Shown: positions 34,741-44,425, numbered from the stretch's first letter. The stretch is 64,000 nucleotides of DNA from Alsobacter sp046349155 (GCA_046349155.1 JAXMCW010000001.1:496001-560000), one strand, 5' to 3'. Translations and numbers: made by a program. The notes: generated from the sequence alone by a model not told the origin.

Positions 34741-35673
34741 ATGCCGCTCAAGGTCGTCTTCATGGGCACGCCGGATTTCGCGGTGCCTGTCCTTTCCGAA
34801 ATCGTCGGCGCGGGCCACGACGTCGTCGCGGTCTATACGCGGGCGCCTGCCCCGGCCGGCCGGGGCATGGCGCTGAAGCAGTCGCCCGTGCATCAGGCGG
34901 CAGAGCGTTTCGGGGCCCCCGTGCTCACGCCCGCCACCCTGCGCACGCCGGAGGCGGCCGAGGCCTTCCGTGCGCACGGGGCCGACGTCGCCGTCGTGGT
35001 GGCCTATGGCCTGATCCTGCCCGAGCCGATCCTGCACGCGCCAGAACTCGGCTGCCTCAACCTGCATGCCTCGCTGCTGCCGCGCTGGAGGGGTGCGGCT
35101 CCGATCCAGCGCGCGGTGATGGCCGGAGACGCCGAGAGCGGTGTCGCCGTGATGCGCATGGAAAAGGGGCTCGACACCGGCCCTGTCGCCATGGTCGAGC
35201 GCGTCCGCATCGGTCCGGACATGACGGCAGGCGAGTTGCACGACCGGCTCGCGCTTGTGGGCGCGGATCTGATGGGCCGCGCTCTGGCGGCTCTGTCGCG
35301 CGGCAGCCTCGTCTTCACCCCGCAGCCCGGCGAGGGCGTCGTCTACGCCCACAAGATCACGAACGACGAGGCGAAGATCGACTGGACGCAGCCTAACGAG
35401 CGCGTCCACGACCTCGTGCGCGGGCTCTCGCCCTTCCCGGGCGCCTTCACGACGGTGGATTTCGGCAAGGGGCCCGAGCGCCTCAAGGTGTTGCGAACGC
35501 AGCCGGCGCCAGGCGCGGGCGCGCCGGGAACGGCGCTCGACGACGCCCTGACCGTCGCCTGCGGCGAGGGAGCTGTGCAAGTGCTCCAGGTGCAGCGTGC
35601 AGGCTCGCGTGCGCTCCCGGCGGCCGAATTCCTGCGCGGCGTGGACGTGCCGGCCGGAACGAGGTTCGGCTGA
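34741..35673 (+). CDS. fmt: methionyl-tRNA formyltransferase
   Basis: A 310-residue enzyme that formylates initiator Met-tRNA using 10-formyltetrahydrofolate. The N terminus VVFMGTPDFAVPVLSEI and the folate/catalytic segment LNLHASLLPRWRGAAPIQRA are diagnostic. The conserved HKI(T) segment and the C-terminal OB-like domain follow (about 205-305). It works in sequence with peptide deformylase, whose gene is just upstream. Its TGA overlaps the truA ATG by one base. Confidence 0.96.
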   Translation: MPLKVVFMGTPDFAVPVLSEIVGAGHDVVAVYTRAPAPAGRGMALKQSPVHQAAERFGAPVLTPATLRTPEAAEAFRAHGADVAVVVAYGLILPEPILHAPELGCLNLHASLLPRWRGAAPIQRAVMAGDAESGVAVMRMEKGLDTGPVAMVERVRIGPDMTAGELHDRLALVGADLMGRALAALSRGSLVFTPQPGEGVVYAHKITNDEAKIDWTQPNERVHDLVRGLSPFPGAFTTVDFGKGPERLKVLRTQPAPGAGAPGTALDDALTVACGEGAVQVLQVQRAGSRALPAAEFLRGVDVPAGTRFG

Positions 35674-36437
35674 TGCCGCGCTACAAGCTCGTCATCGAGT
35701 ATGATGGCGGCCCCTTCTGCGGCTGGCAGTACCAGGAGAACGCGCCCTCGGTGCAGAAGGCGCTGGAAGACGCCATCGCCGCGTTCGCGGGGGAGCGCGT
35801 GCGCATCCAGGGCGCGGGGCGCACGGACACCGGCGTCCACGCCACGCACCAGGTGGCGCATGTCGACCTGGCGCGCGCCTTCCCCACGGACACGGTGCGG
35901 GACGCCACCAACGCCCACCTGCGCCCGCATCCGGTTTCGGTCCTGCGCGCCGAACAGGCGCCGGACAGCTTCAACGCGCGCACCAGCGCTGTGGGCCGGC
36001 ACTACATCTACCGGATCGTGAACCGCCGCTCGCCGCTGGCGCTGGACGCCGGCAAGGCCTGGCACGTCAAGTGGCCGCTCGACGCGGCCCTGATGCACGA
36101 GGCGGCGCAGGTGCTCGTGGGCCGGCACGATTTCACGACCTTCCGGGCGGCGGAGTGCCAGGCCAACAGTCCCGTGAAGACCCTGGACCGGCTCGACGTC
36201 GAACGTGTCGGCCAGGACATCCGCATCCATGCCTCGGCGCGCAGCTTCCTGCACCACCAGGTCCGCTCGATGGTGGGCTCGCTGCAGATGGTCGCGTCCG
36301 GACGCTGGACGGTCGCGGAACTCGGGGCCGCGCTCGCGGCGCGCGACCGCACGCGTTGCGGGCCCATGGCGCCGCCCGACGGCCTCTACCTCGTCGGGGT
36401 CGACTATCCCGCGGAGGCCGGGTCAGACCAGGCGTGA
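35673..36437 (+). CDS. truA: tRNA pseudouridine(38-40) synthase TruA
   Basis: A 254-residue enzyme that makes pseudouridine in the tRNA anticodon arm. The catalytic Asp52 lies in QGAGRTDTGVHATHQVAH. The active-site Tyr of GRHYIYRI and the C-terminal FLHHQVRSMVGSL are conserved. It overlaps the fmt stop by one base. Its 3' end overlaps the end of the convergent membrane-protein gene by 15 bases. Confidence 0.96.
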   Translation: MPRYKLVIEYDGGPFCGWQYQENAPSVQKALEDAIAAFAGERVRIQGAGRTDTGVHATHQVAHVDLARAFPTDTVRDATNAHLRPHPVSVLRAEQAPDSFNARTSAVGRHYIYRIVNRRSPLALDAGKAWHVKWPLDAALMHEAAQVLVGRHDFTTFRAAECQANSPVKTLDRLDVERVGQDIRIHASARSFLHHQVRSMVGSLQMVASGRWTVAELGAALAARDRTRCGPMAPPDGLYLVGVDYPAEAGSDQA

Positions 36438-37007
36438 GAGCGCTCCCACCACCGCGCCGTTGAGCGTGAGGTCCACCACGACGAGCAGGGCGGCGAGGCC
36501 GCCGGAGACGCCGAGCCCCTCCTTGGTGAGGAACCAGCGATATTGCAGGAGGATGATGCCGAAGGCGCCGGCGAAGAGCATGGCGAGGCCCGGCGTGGCC
36601 CAGCCGATCACATGCAGGGCGCGGGGCACCGCCAGAACCGTGGCCGCGACGACCGCCGACCAGTTCCAGGCGATGATGTAGCCGACATAGCGGTGCCCGA
36701 GACCGAGCATGCGGACGATCGCGATCATCGCCAGCGGAAAGGCGATCCAGCAGGCGACGGCGAGCACCAGTTCGTGCATCAGCAGGGAGGGCGAGGAAAA
36801 CAGGCCGGCCTCCGCCGGCAATCCCACCCGGACCCGGTCCTCGGCCAGCCCGACCACGAAGGCGGGCGCGGTGAGCAGGATGGCGGCGAACGAGCGCCAG
36901 AAGGCAGGGACGGTGACCTCGTAGGCGGTCAGCCCCTCGGCATCACGGTTCATCAGCTTCAGCGAGCCCGCCAGAGACCGGCTGACCTCGTCCGCGGTGG
37001 GGATCAT
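36423..37007 (-). CDS. uncharacterised multi-pass membrane protein
   Basis: A 194-residue protein with about five hydrophobic segments: near 40-57, 75-105, 115-137, 140-160 and 168-188. The start at 37007 is preferred because GGAG lies six bases upstream; an in-frame start at 37034 would add nine residues. The N terminus is soluble (EVSRSLAGSLKLMNRDAEGL). I do not recognise a characterised family; homologues next to truA or dapE in other Hyphomicrobiales would be expected. A perfect 16-base palindrome lies about 100 bases upstream. The last 15 bases overlap truA on the other strand. Confidence 0.75.
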   Translation of the reverse strand: MIPTADEVSRSLAGSLKLMNRDAEGLTAYEVTVPAFWRSFAAILLTAPAFVVGLAEDRVRVGLPAEAGLFSSPSLLMHELVLAVACWIAFPLAMIAIVRMLGLGHRYVGYIIAWNWSAVVAATVLAVPRALHVIGWATPGLAMLFAGAFGIILLQYRWFLTKEGLGVSGGLAALLVVVDLTLNGAVVGALSRLV

Positions 37008-37098
37008 CGGACGCTCCGCTATGTTGCGCTGCACAAATGATGACTCGGGCTTAGCCTTTCGTCTATATGCAAGAATGCAACATGCGCCTTGCCCGAGA

Positions 37099-37114
37099 TG
37101 TGAGAACTCTCACA
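37099..37114. promoter_or_regulatory. perfect palindrome TGTGAGA-AC-TCTCACA
   Basis: Seven-base inverted arms are separated by two bases, in the 120-base gap downstream of dapE and upstream of the membrane-protein gene. A second inverted pair, CTCGGGC (37044-37050) and GCCCGAG (37091-37097), brackets the AT-richer stretch between it and the gene. The 16-base symmetry resembles a dimeric repressor site. No T-run makes it a terminator, and the regulator is unknown. Confidence 0.5.
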
Positions 37115-37127
37115 ACCCGGCCGGGGA

Positions 37128-38306
37128 TCAGTCCGCGGCGAAATAGCGCGCCAGCACGTCCTCGAAGATCGCCGTGAGCTGGACCAGGTCGGCGGTCGGC
37201 ACGCGCTCGTCCACCTTGTGCATGGTCTGGCCGACCAGTCCGAACTCCAGCACGGGGCAATAATCCTTGATGAACCGCGCGTCGGACGTGCCGCCTGTCG
37301 TCGACAGCGTCGGCGTGCGGCCGGTCGCCCGCTGCACGGCGTCCGAGACGAGCGTCACGAAAGGGCCGGGCGCGGTGAGGAAGGCCGTGGCGTTGGTGGG
37401 GTCGAAGCTGGCCTCCCAGCGGACGGCGTTGCCCGCCGCGGCCTCGATGCGACGGCGGATTTCCGCTTCCAGGCTCTGCGGTGACCACTGGTCGTTGAAG
37501 CGGACGTTGAAGGTCGCCCTGGCGGAGGCGGGGATCACGTTGGTCGCGGGATTGCCGACATCGACCGTGGTGAACTCGAAGTTGGAGGGCGAGAAATGCG
37601 CCGTTCCGCCGTCGAGCGGTTCGCTTTGCAGTGCCTGCATCAGGCGGACGATCCCGCGGATGGGGTTGTCCGCGAGATGGGGATAGGCGACGTGCCCCTG
37701 CATGCCGTGCACGGTGAGGCGGCCCGTGAGCGAGCCGCGCCGGCCGATCTTGATCATGTCGCCGAGCATGTCGACGTTGGTCGGCTCCGGCAGGATGCAA
37801 TGATCGAAGCGCTCGCCGCGCTCCCTGGCCCAGGCGAGGAGCTTCACAGTGCCGTTCACGGCCGGGCCTTCTTCGTCGCCCGTGATGAGGAACGCGATCG
37901 AGCCCTCCTGCGGCAGGCCCCGCGAGGCGAGGTGGCGCAGGCTCGCAGCGACCGACGCGGCGACGCCGCCCTTCATGTCGCAGGCGCCGCGGCCGTTCAG
38001 CATCCCGTCGGCGATCTCCCCCGAGAATGGATCGCGGCTCCACGCGGCCACGTCGCCCGGCGGGACGACGTCCGTATGGCCGGCAAAGACCAGGCAGGGC
38101 GCGCCGCTGCCGATGCGCGCAAACAGGTTCTCGATGTCCGGCAGGCCGGCCTCCGAGAAGACGGGCCTGTGGACCGCGAAGCCGGCCGCCTCCAGCACGC
38201 CCGCGAGGAGCGCGAGCGCGCCCCCTTCCGCGGGCGTCACGGACGGGCACCGGATCAGCGCCTGGCCGAGGGCGACGGGATCTGTGGGGTCGAGGGTCTC
38301 CGCCAT
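37128..38306 (-). CDS. dapE: succinyl-diaminopimelate desuccinylase
   Basis: A 392-residue M20-family zinc hydrolase in lysine and peptidoglycan-precursor synthesis. Metal-site motifs are VFAGHTDVVPPGD, GRGACDMKGGVAA and LITGDEEGPAVNGT, and the C-terminal part has TTGGTSDARFIKDYCPVLEF. The length is typical. It lies 18 bases after the GNAT gene, which overlaps dapD, so dapD-GNAT-dapE read as one operon for the succinylase branch of the diaminopimelate pathway. Confidence 0.96.
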   Translation of the reverse strand: MAETLDPTDPVALGQALIRCPSVTPAEGGALALLAGVLEAAGFAVHRPVFSEAGLPDIENLFARIGSGAPCLVFAGHTDVVPPGDVAAWSRDPFSGEIADGMLNGRGACDMKGGVAASVAASLRHLASRGLPQEGSIAFLITGDEEGPAVNGTVKLLAWARERGERFDHCILPEPTNVDMLGDMIKIGRRGSLTGRLTVHGMQGHVAYPHLADNPIRGIVRLMQALQSEPLDGGTAHFSPSNFEFTTVDVGNPATNVIPASARATFNVRFNDQWSPQSLEAEIRRRIEAAAGNAVRWEASFDPTNATAFLTAPGPFVTLVSDAVQRATGRTPTLSTTGGTSDARFIKDYCPVLEFGLVGQTMHKVDERVPTADLVQLTAIFEDVLARYFAAD

Positions 38307-38324
38307 GGCGTTCGTCCTGGTCCG

Positions 38325-38837
38325 TCAGGTGTCGAGGTCGAGGACGAGGTGGTCCTCGTCGTAGAAGCGGTCGGCGATGCGCAGCGAACGCGGCTCGACG
38401 CCGATGGAGCGGAAGCCGGCGCTCGCGTAGAGCCGCCGCGCCCCGGCATTGGTCGTCTCCACCGAGGCCCGCAGCACGAGCGCACAGCCACGGGCATGGG
38501 CGACGACGTGGCCGACCAGGGCCCTGGCGATCCCCTGGCCCCGGTACTCCGGCAGCACCGCGACGCCCGTCATCCAGCCGATGTGGCGCTTCTTGACCCC
38601 GGCTTCCAGCGTGAAGCGGGCCATGCCGGCGAGGCTCGCGCCTGCGAAGGCTCCGAAAACGCCTGCCGGCGCAGGGACTGCGATGCGGTCGCGGAACTCC
38701 GCCAGCGGCCTTGCCGCCTCTTCCTCCACGCTGCTGCCGAAGGAGGCCGGCCGATCCGCGAGGGCGGCGAGGCGCACGGCGCGGTAGGCCTCCGCCTCGT
38801 CGGGCGCGAGGCGACGGATCGCGACGCGCGCCGTCAC
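38325..38837 (-). CDS. GNAT-family N-acetyltransferase
   Basis: A 170-residue acetyltransferase-like protein. The GTG at 38837 is chosen because it starts at the domain (VTARVAIRRLAPDEAEAYRA) and overlaps the dapD stop region. The frame is open 17 codons further upstream, inside dapD. The acetyl-CoA loop is seen in VAVLPEYRGQGIARALVGHV, and the C-terminal RASVETTNAGARRLYASAGF is classic. The acceptor is unknown. Its location between dapD and dapE suggests shared expression, but not necessarily a role in lysine synthesis. Confidence 0.88.
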   Translation of the reverse strand: MTARVAIRRLAPDEAEAYRAVRLAALADRPASFGSSVEEEAARPLAEFRDRIAVPAPAGVFGAFAGASLAGMARFTLEAGVKKRHIGWMTGVAVLPEYRGQGIARALVGHVVAHARGCALVLRASVETTNAGARRLYASAGFRSIGVEPRSLRIADRFYDEDHLVLDLDT

Positions 38838-38838
38838 C

Positions 38839-39681
<843 letters not shown>

Positions 39682-39822
39682 GGCTCGGGATCCGTGCTGG
39701 CGGCGGGCTTACGGGCACGCTGCTTAGCAATGCCGGGACGCCTTGTCATCTGCGCCGGCGCTCTTGCCCGCGGCATGGGCCTTGCGTGAAGCTGCCACCG
39801 TGGCCAGACGGAGGAGACCGGC

Positions 39823-41169
39823 ATGACCGAGGCGGCGCGCACCTGGATCAAGGATCCCCTGGCCATCCTGGCCGACGGGGCGGGACGCGGCCTCGTGGTG
39901 CAGGACGGCCGCATCGCGGAGCTCGTGCCGGCCGGCGCGGAGCCCCGCGTGCCCGTGGACGCCACGTTCGAGGCCTCGCGACACGTCGTGCTGCCGGGCC
40001 TCGTCAACACGCACCACCACTTCTTCCAGACGCTTACCAGGGCCCATCCCGCGGCCATCAACAAGGAGCTCTTTCCCTGGCTGACGTCGCTCTACCCGCT
40101 CTGGAGCCGGCTGGATCCCGCGAGCTTCCGTCTCAGCGTGCGCATCGCCCTTGCCGAGCTGCTGATGTCCGGCTGCACCACGGCCGCCGATCATCACTAC
40201 CTCTTCCCGGGCGGGCTCGAGGACGCCATCGACATCGAGGTGGAGGAGGCGCGCGCCATGGGCCTGCGCATGACGGTGACGCGCGGTTCCATGAACCTCA
40301 GCCAGAAGGATGGCGGACTGCCGCCCGACAGCGTCGTGCAGGACGAGGACGCCATCCTCGCCGACAGCGAGCGGCTTCTCTCGCGCTACCATGACCGCTC
40401 GGAGGGCGCACGCATCCAGGTCGCGCTCGCGCCGTGCTCGCCCTTCTCGGTCACCAAGCGGCTGATGCGGGAGAGCGCCGCGCTCGCCGGGCGCTTCGAC
40501 TGCCGGCTGCATACGCACCTCGCCGAGACCAAGGACGAGGACGACTTCTGCCTGGCGCACTATGGGTGCCGACCGCTGCAACTGCTGGAGGAGGTGGGCT
40601 GGCTCGGGCCGCGCACCTGGCTCGCCCACGGCATCCATTTCACCTGCGAGGAATGCGAGACGCTCGGCCGGCACGGCGTCGGCGTCTGCCATTGCCCCAC
40701 CTCGAACGCGGTGCTCGCCTCGGGCTTCTGCAAGACGCGGGAACTCGAGGCCGCGGGCTCCCCGGTCGGCCTCGGCGTCGACGGCTCGGCCTCCAACGAC
40801 AGTTCGAACCTGATGGAGGGGGTGCGCCACGCCCTCATGGTCAACCGATTGCACTACGAGTCCTCCTCGGCGGTCACGCATCTGGATGCGTTCCGCTGGG
40901 CGACGGAGGGTTCGGCGCGCTGCCTCGGGCGCAGCAATATCGGCCGCATCGCGACCGGCCTGCAGGCGGACCTCGCGCTGTTCACGCTCGACGAATTGCG
41001 CTTCTCGGGCGGCCACGACCCTCTGGCGACGCTGGTGCTTTGCGGCGCGCACCGCGCCGACCGGGTCATGGTGGCCGGCGAATGGCGCGTGGCGGACGGC
41101 CTGCCGCTCGGCCTCGACGTCGGCGAACTGCGCCGGCTGCACGGGGAGGCCGCCCGGCGCTTCGCCTGA
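39823..41169 (+). CDS. 8-oxoguanine deaminase-like amidohydrolase
   Basis: A 448-residue metal-dependent amidohydrolase of the AtzB/TrzN/8-oxoguanine deaminase group. The first metal motif is LVNTHHHFFQTLTRAHP with His64-66. Further signatures are HTHLAETKDEDDF, WLAHGIHFTCEE, CHCPTSNAVLASG and LGVDGSASNDSSN, the last of which holds the metal Asp. The closest characterised function I recognise is deamination of 8-oxoguanine to urate, but a related hydrolase acting on other N-heterocycles is possible. It sits on the plus strand inside a block that is otherwise minus-strand. Confidence 0.85.
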   Translation: MTEAARTWIKDPLAILADGAGRGLVVQDGRIAELVPAGAEPRVPVDATFEASRHVVLPGLVNTHHHFFQTLTRAHPAAINKELFPWLTSLYPLWSRLDPASFRLSVRIALAELLMSGCTTAADHHYLFPGGLEDAIDIEVEEARAMGLRMTVTRGSMNLSQKDGGLPPDSVVQDEDAILADSERLLSRYHDRSEGARIQVALAPCSPFSVTKRLMRESAALAGRFDCRLHTHLAETKDEDDFCLAHYGCRPLQLLEEVGWLGPRTWLAHGIHFTCEECETLGRHGVGVCHCPTSNAVLASGFCKTRELEAAGSPVGLGVDGSASNDSSNLMEGVRHALMVNRLHYESSSAVTHLDAFRWATEGSARCLGRSNIGRIATGLQADLALFTLDELRFSGGHDPLATLVLCGAHRADRVMVAGEWRVADGLPLGLDVGELRRLHGEAARRFA

Positions 41170-41302
41170 GCACGACCGGGGAAGGCCGCGACTCCGCAAT
41201 CCCGGTGACGTCCGCTTTACCACGCATGCAAACGGGATCTTCAGCGACGTCGGCCATGATCCTGCCTCACTGCTGAATGCGCCGTTCTCTCGGGAGTCTT
41301 CG

Positions 41303-41704
41303 GTGTCCGGCCGGCCCTGGTTGTCCAGCCTCATGGCCTTGGGAATGCCCGTCGCGGTGCTCGCGCTCGGGCTGCAGCAGGCGTCGCCATCGTCGGCGCG
41401 GCAGGACATCGCAGTGGCGGTCGCTGCGCCCTACGCGCCGGGGCCCTCCCACCTCGCGCTTGTCGACCTCGTCGCCGTCGCCACCGCGCATTGGGTGATC
41501 TGCCAGGGCGGCAGGCTCGACACGGCCGGGCCGCTGGTCACCACGGCGCGCACCCGTGCCGCCCGTGAACTCGATGCGGACGATCCCATCGTCGAACGCG
41601 CCATCCAGGCCGCCATCGAGGATCGCATGGAGGCGGCGTCGCGCAGCGGGTACCGCGCCTGGTGCAGCGAGGCGCGCACCCGGCTCGACGGCGCGCTGGA
41701 CTGA
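41303..41704 (+). CDS. uncharacterised exported or membrane-anchored protein
   Basis: A 133-residue hypothetical protein. GTG 41303 is chosen because GGGAG lies seven bases upstream. It yields an N-terminal signal or anchor (LSSLMALGMPVAVLALGL). The frame is open far upstream only as an overlap with the deaminase gene. The mature part has two Cys residues (VICQGG and AWCSEA) that could form a disulfide, and a helical, charged C-terminal half. I do not recognise a family. It follows the deaminase by about 130 bases and is convergent with the pyrimidine nucleotidase. Confidence 0.65.
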   Translation: MSGRPWLSSLMALGMPVAVLALGLQQASPSSARQDIAVAVAAPYAPGPSHLALVDLVAVATAHWVICQGGRLDTAGPLVTTARTRAARELDADDPIVERAIQAAIEDRMEAASRSGYRAWCSEARTRLDGALD

Positions 41705-41755
41705 GCCGTTTCTCGCCGCCGCTCGTTCCGATCACAGCCCGTGGTGCGGCGCGCC

Positions 41756-42532
41756 TCAGCGCGCGGCCTTGAGCAGCGACTTGCGGGCGGGCGGCAAGAG
41801 GGATTCGAGGAAGCCGGCGAGGTGGCGCGTGGAGTAGTCGATGTGCGCAGCCTCCACCGCCATCTGCTCGTCCGCCTCGCGGTAGGGGTCCGGCGAGACG
41901 GGCAGCACCAGCACGGTCACCATGCGCAGGGCATGGGGAACGCGGAGGTTCTTCTCGAGGTCCTCAAACATCGCGGCCCGGGCGGGATCGATCTGGTGCT
42001 GGGCCAGAAACTTCTCGTAGGTGCGCGCCTCGGGCTTGGGCACGAAGTCGGCCGCCACGATGTCGAAGATCTCCTCGAAGTGGTCGCGGATGCCGAGCTT
42101 GCGCGAGACGTTGTCGGCATGCTGGCGCGAGCCGTTGGTGAGGATGAGCTTGCGTCCGGGCAGCGCCTCGATGGCGTTGCCGAGCCTGGGATCGGGATCG
42201 AGCAGCGACAGGTCGATCTGGTGCGCGAAGTCGAGGAAGTCGGCCGGCTCGATGGCGTGTTCGTCCATCAGGCCCTTCAGCGTCGTGCCGTAGGTCGTGT
42301 AATAATATTTCTGCAGCGCCCGGGCTGAGAGCGCGTCTAGCCCGAAGAGATCCGCAAGAAAGAGCGTGATGCGCTCGTCGACCTGCGGCCAGAGCCTCGC
42401 TTCCGACGAGTAGAGCGTGTTGTCCAGATCGAAGATCCAGGTGTCCACGTGACGGAAGGCTGCTTCGATCTCGGGAGAGCCGTGGGCCGTGCCGGGCGTG
42501 TCCGGCCGGGGTGGGGGGAAGACTTGTGTCAT
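41756..42532 (-). CDS. HAD-family pyrimidine 5'-nucleotidase
   Basis: A 258-residue HAD hydrolase of the Sdt1/pyrimidine 5'-nucleotidase subfamily. The nucleophile Asp35 and Asp37 lie in WIFDLDNTLYSSEARLWPQV, motif II is LTNGSRQHAD, and the motif III/IV region is FVPKPEARTYEKF with MFEDLEKN. The start at 42532 (MTQVFPPPRP) is preferred over an in-frame start at 42610. The expected reaction is dephosphorylation of UMP/CMP-type nucleotides. This gene next to argB and dapD is a conserved neighbourhood in Hyphomicrobiales. Confidence 0.88.
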   Translation of the reverse strand: MTQVFPPPRPDTPGTAHGSPEIEAAFRHVDTWIFDLDNTLYSSEARLWPQVDERITLFLADLFGLDALSARALQKYYYTTYGTTLKGLMDEHAIEPADFLDFAHQIDLSLLDPDPRLGNAIEALPGRKLILTNGSRQHADNVSRKLGIRDHFEEIFDIVAADFVPKPEARTYEKFLAQHQIDPARAAMFEDLEKNLRVPHALRMVTVLVLPVSPDPYREADEQMAVEAAHIDYSTRHLAGFLESLLPPARKSLLKAAR

Positions 42533-42625
42533 GGTTTCCAAGGCTGATCGCACGGTGGCGCGACCACAATATGGCGGAGCCCAGGAGCATCGGGCCTCGG
42601 AGATTAACACCGCGTGTGCCTCGCG

Positions 42626-42943
42626 TCAGCGCAGCAACCAGGGTCCATAGAGGGTGACGAGATTGCCCGCTAGGAAGAGCAAGGGGAAGAGCGCGAGCGC
42701 CGCGACATGCCTTCGGCTCCCCGGCCCGTCATGGATCAGGGCACGGTCCTGGTCCTGTGGCGCGAGGGCACCCGTCGGGCGCGTGTGCAGCAGCTTGTGG
42801 TAGCAACCATGCGTCGCCACGACCATGATCCCGCATCCCAGAAACCAGGAGATCACGGCAGGCGGGGCCACCGCCGGAAGGCGAGCATGCGCCGTCAGGA
42901 TGACGAGCGCCGAGAAGGCGAGAAACAAGGCCCGCGAGGCCAT
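42626..42943 (-). CDS. small uncharacterised membrane protein
   Basis: A 105-residue protein with a hydrophobic N terminus (about 1-25), a second segment near 28-47, and a third near 83-103. The loop between contains HKLLHTRPTGALAPQDQDRA. Codon pattern and position between argB and the nucleotidase, in the same direction, suggest a real gene. I recognise no family. It begins about 30 bases after the predicted argB terminator, so it may have its own promoter. Confidence 0.6.
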   Translation of the reverse strand: MASRALFLAFSALVILTAHARLPAVAPPAVISWFLGCGIMVVATHGCYHKLLHTRPTGALAPQDQDRALIHDGPGSRRHVAALALFPLLFLAGNLVTLYGPWLLR

Positions 42944-42975
42944 TTCCGCAACCCAAAGTGATGGTTCTGAAAAAT

Positions 42976-43021
42976 TCTAGAAAAACGTGCCGCGCGGCCC
43001 TGAAACTCGATGGCCGCGCGG
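42976..43021 (-). terminator. intrinsic terminator after argB
   Basis: On the minus strand a perfect 10-bp stem (CCGCGCGGCC with GGCCGCGCGG, 43021-42990) with a 12-base loop lies 17 bases past the argB stop. It is followed by a run of T residues (complement of 42981-42985). Shape and position fit rho-independent termination of the argB transcript. Confidence 0.75.
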
Positions 43022-43037
43022 GAAGCTTGAGGTCGAA

Positions 43038-43928
43038 TCAGCGGGTGATCAAGGTCCCTGCACCCAGATCGGTCAGCAATTCGAGCAATACGGCGTGCGG
43101 CACCTTGCCGTCGAGGATGACGACGCCCTCGACGCCCTGCTCCAGCGCGTAGATGCAGGTCTCCACCTTGGGGATCATGCCCCCGGTGATCGTGCCGTCC
43201 GCGATGAGGCTGCGGATCTGCCCGACGGTGAGTTCCTTGATGAGGTTCTTGTCCTTGTCGAGCACGCCGGGCACGTCGGTGAGCAGCAGCAGGCGCTTGG
43301 CCTTGAGCGCGCCCGCGATGGCGCCGGCGAAGGTGTCGGCGTTGACGTTGTAGGTCTGGCCGTCCGAGCCGTTGGCGACGGGGGCAAGCACCGGGATCAC
43401 CTCGCGGCCGAGCAGGGCGTCGAGAACGGCGCGGTCCACCTTCTCGGGTTCGCCGACAAAGCCGAGGTCCACCTCGCGCTCGATGTTGCTGTCGGGATCG
43501 ACCATGGTGCGGGTCACCTTGCTCGCGGTGACCATGTTGCCGTCCTTGCCGCACAGGCCGATGGCGCGGCCGCCCTCGGCATTGATGTAGCCGACGATCT
43601 GCTTATTGATGAGGCCGGCCAGGACCATCTCGACGACCTCGACCGTCTCCTTGTCGGTGACGCGCAGCCCGGCCTGGAACTCGCTCTTGATGCCCAGGCG
43701 CTTGAGCATGGAGCCGATCTGGGGACCGCCGCCGTGCACCACCACGGGGTTCACGCCGGACTGCTCGAGCAGGACCATGTCGCGGGCGAAGTCGCGGGCC
43801 ACCTGCTCGTCGCCCATGGCGTGGCCGCCATACTTCACCACCACGGTGGCCTCGTCGTAGCGCAGCATATGCGGCAGGGCCTGGACGAGGATCTCGGCCT
43901 TGAGATGCGGGTCGATGTCGGCGGTCAT
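43038..43928 (-). CDS. argB: acetylglutamate kinase
   Basis: A 296-residue amino-acid kinase for the second step of arginine synthesis. The start at 43928 gives MTADIDPHLKAEILVQALPH, matching the family. The frame is open far upstream, but that part is antisense-like and has no similarity. Signatures are VVKYGGHAMGD, VVVHGGGPQIGSMLKRLGI and the C-terminal GMIPKVETCIYALEQGVEGV. The N-terminal helix typical of arginine-inhibited hexameric enzymes is present. It lies 131 bases downstream of the DUF423 gene. Confidence 0.96.
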   Translation of the reverse strand: MTADIDPHLKAEILVQALPHMLRYDEATVVVKYGGHAMGDEQVARDFARDMVLLEQSGVNPVVVHGGGPQIGSMLKRLGIKSEFQAGLRVTDKETVEVVEMVLAGLINKQIVGYINAEGGRAIGLCGKDGNMVTASKVTRTMVDPDSNIEREVDLGFVGEPEKVDRAVLDALLGREVIPVLAPVANGSDGQTYNVNADTFAGAIAGALKAKRLLLLTDVPGVLDKDKNLIKELTVGQIRSLIADGTITGGMIPKVETCIYALEQGVEGVVILDGKVPHAVLLELLTDLGAGTLITR

Positions 43929-44059
43929 GGCGGCGGGCCCTCGTTCGGCAAATCGGCGGGGTCGTTCTAGACCATGCTTCGGTTCGATGGAAACGAGGCT
44001 TCGCTCCGGTGGCCGGCCCGTGTCGCGAAAAGCCGGACTGCGCCTTGTCGCCGCATGGC

Positions 44060-44425
44060 TTAGTCGGCCCGTCCCGGTCCGGCCAGCGCGGAGACGGCCA
44101 AGATGATCCATGCGGCGATCAGCGTGGTCCCGCCCGTCGGCGCAGCCATGGGAACGGGATGCAGGCCGAAGCTGCCCAAGGCCACGGCGCCGCTGAAGAG
44201 GACCGCGCCCAGGGCGAGGAGCCACGCGGCCGCGCGTGCCAGGCCGGCGCGGGCGAGACCCGAGCGGGCGAGCCACAGGGCGGCGAAAATTCCCGAGGCG
44301 TGGAAGAGCGCGAATTGGGCGGCGGTCGCCAGGGTCGGCCCGCCGAGATGCGCGGCGGCCGCGGAGCCGGCCACGCCCAGCGCCCCGAGCAGCGCCGCGA
44401 GCGCCGCGAGCAGCCGGTCGGCCAT
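44060..44425 (-). CDS. DUF423 membrane protein
   Basis: A 121-residue protein with four predicted membrane helices. The pattern LAALLGALGVAGSAAAAHL, QFALFHASGIFAALW and GSFGLHPVPMAAPTGGTTLI is characteristic of the DUF423 (YgdD-like) family, whose function is unknown. It starts one base after the engB stop, so it is almost certainly co-translated with it. Length is normal for the family. Confidence 0.88.
   Translation of the reverse strand: MADRLLAALAALLGALGVAGSAAAAHLGGPTLATAAQFALFHASGIFAALWLARSGLARAGLARAAAWLLALGAVLFSGAVALGSFGLHPVPMAAPTGGTTLIAAWIILAVSALAGPGRAD

Noticed and set aside
42977..43021. Hairpin downstream of argB considered as a regulatory palindrome
   Set aside because: The GC stem followed by a T-run directly after argB is better explained as a terminator.
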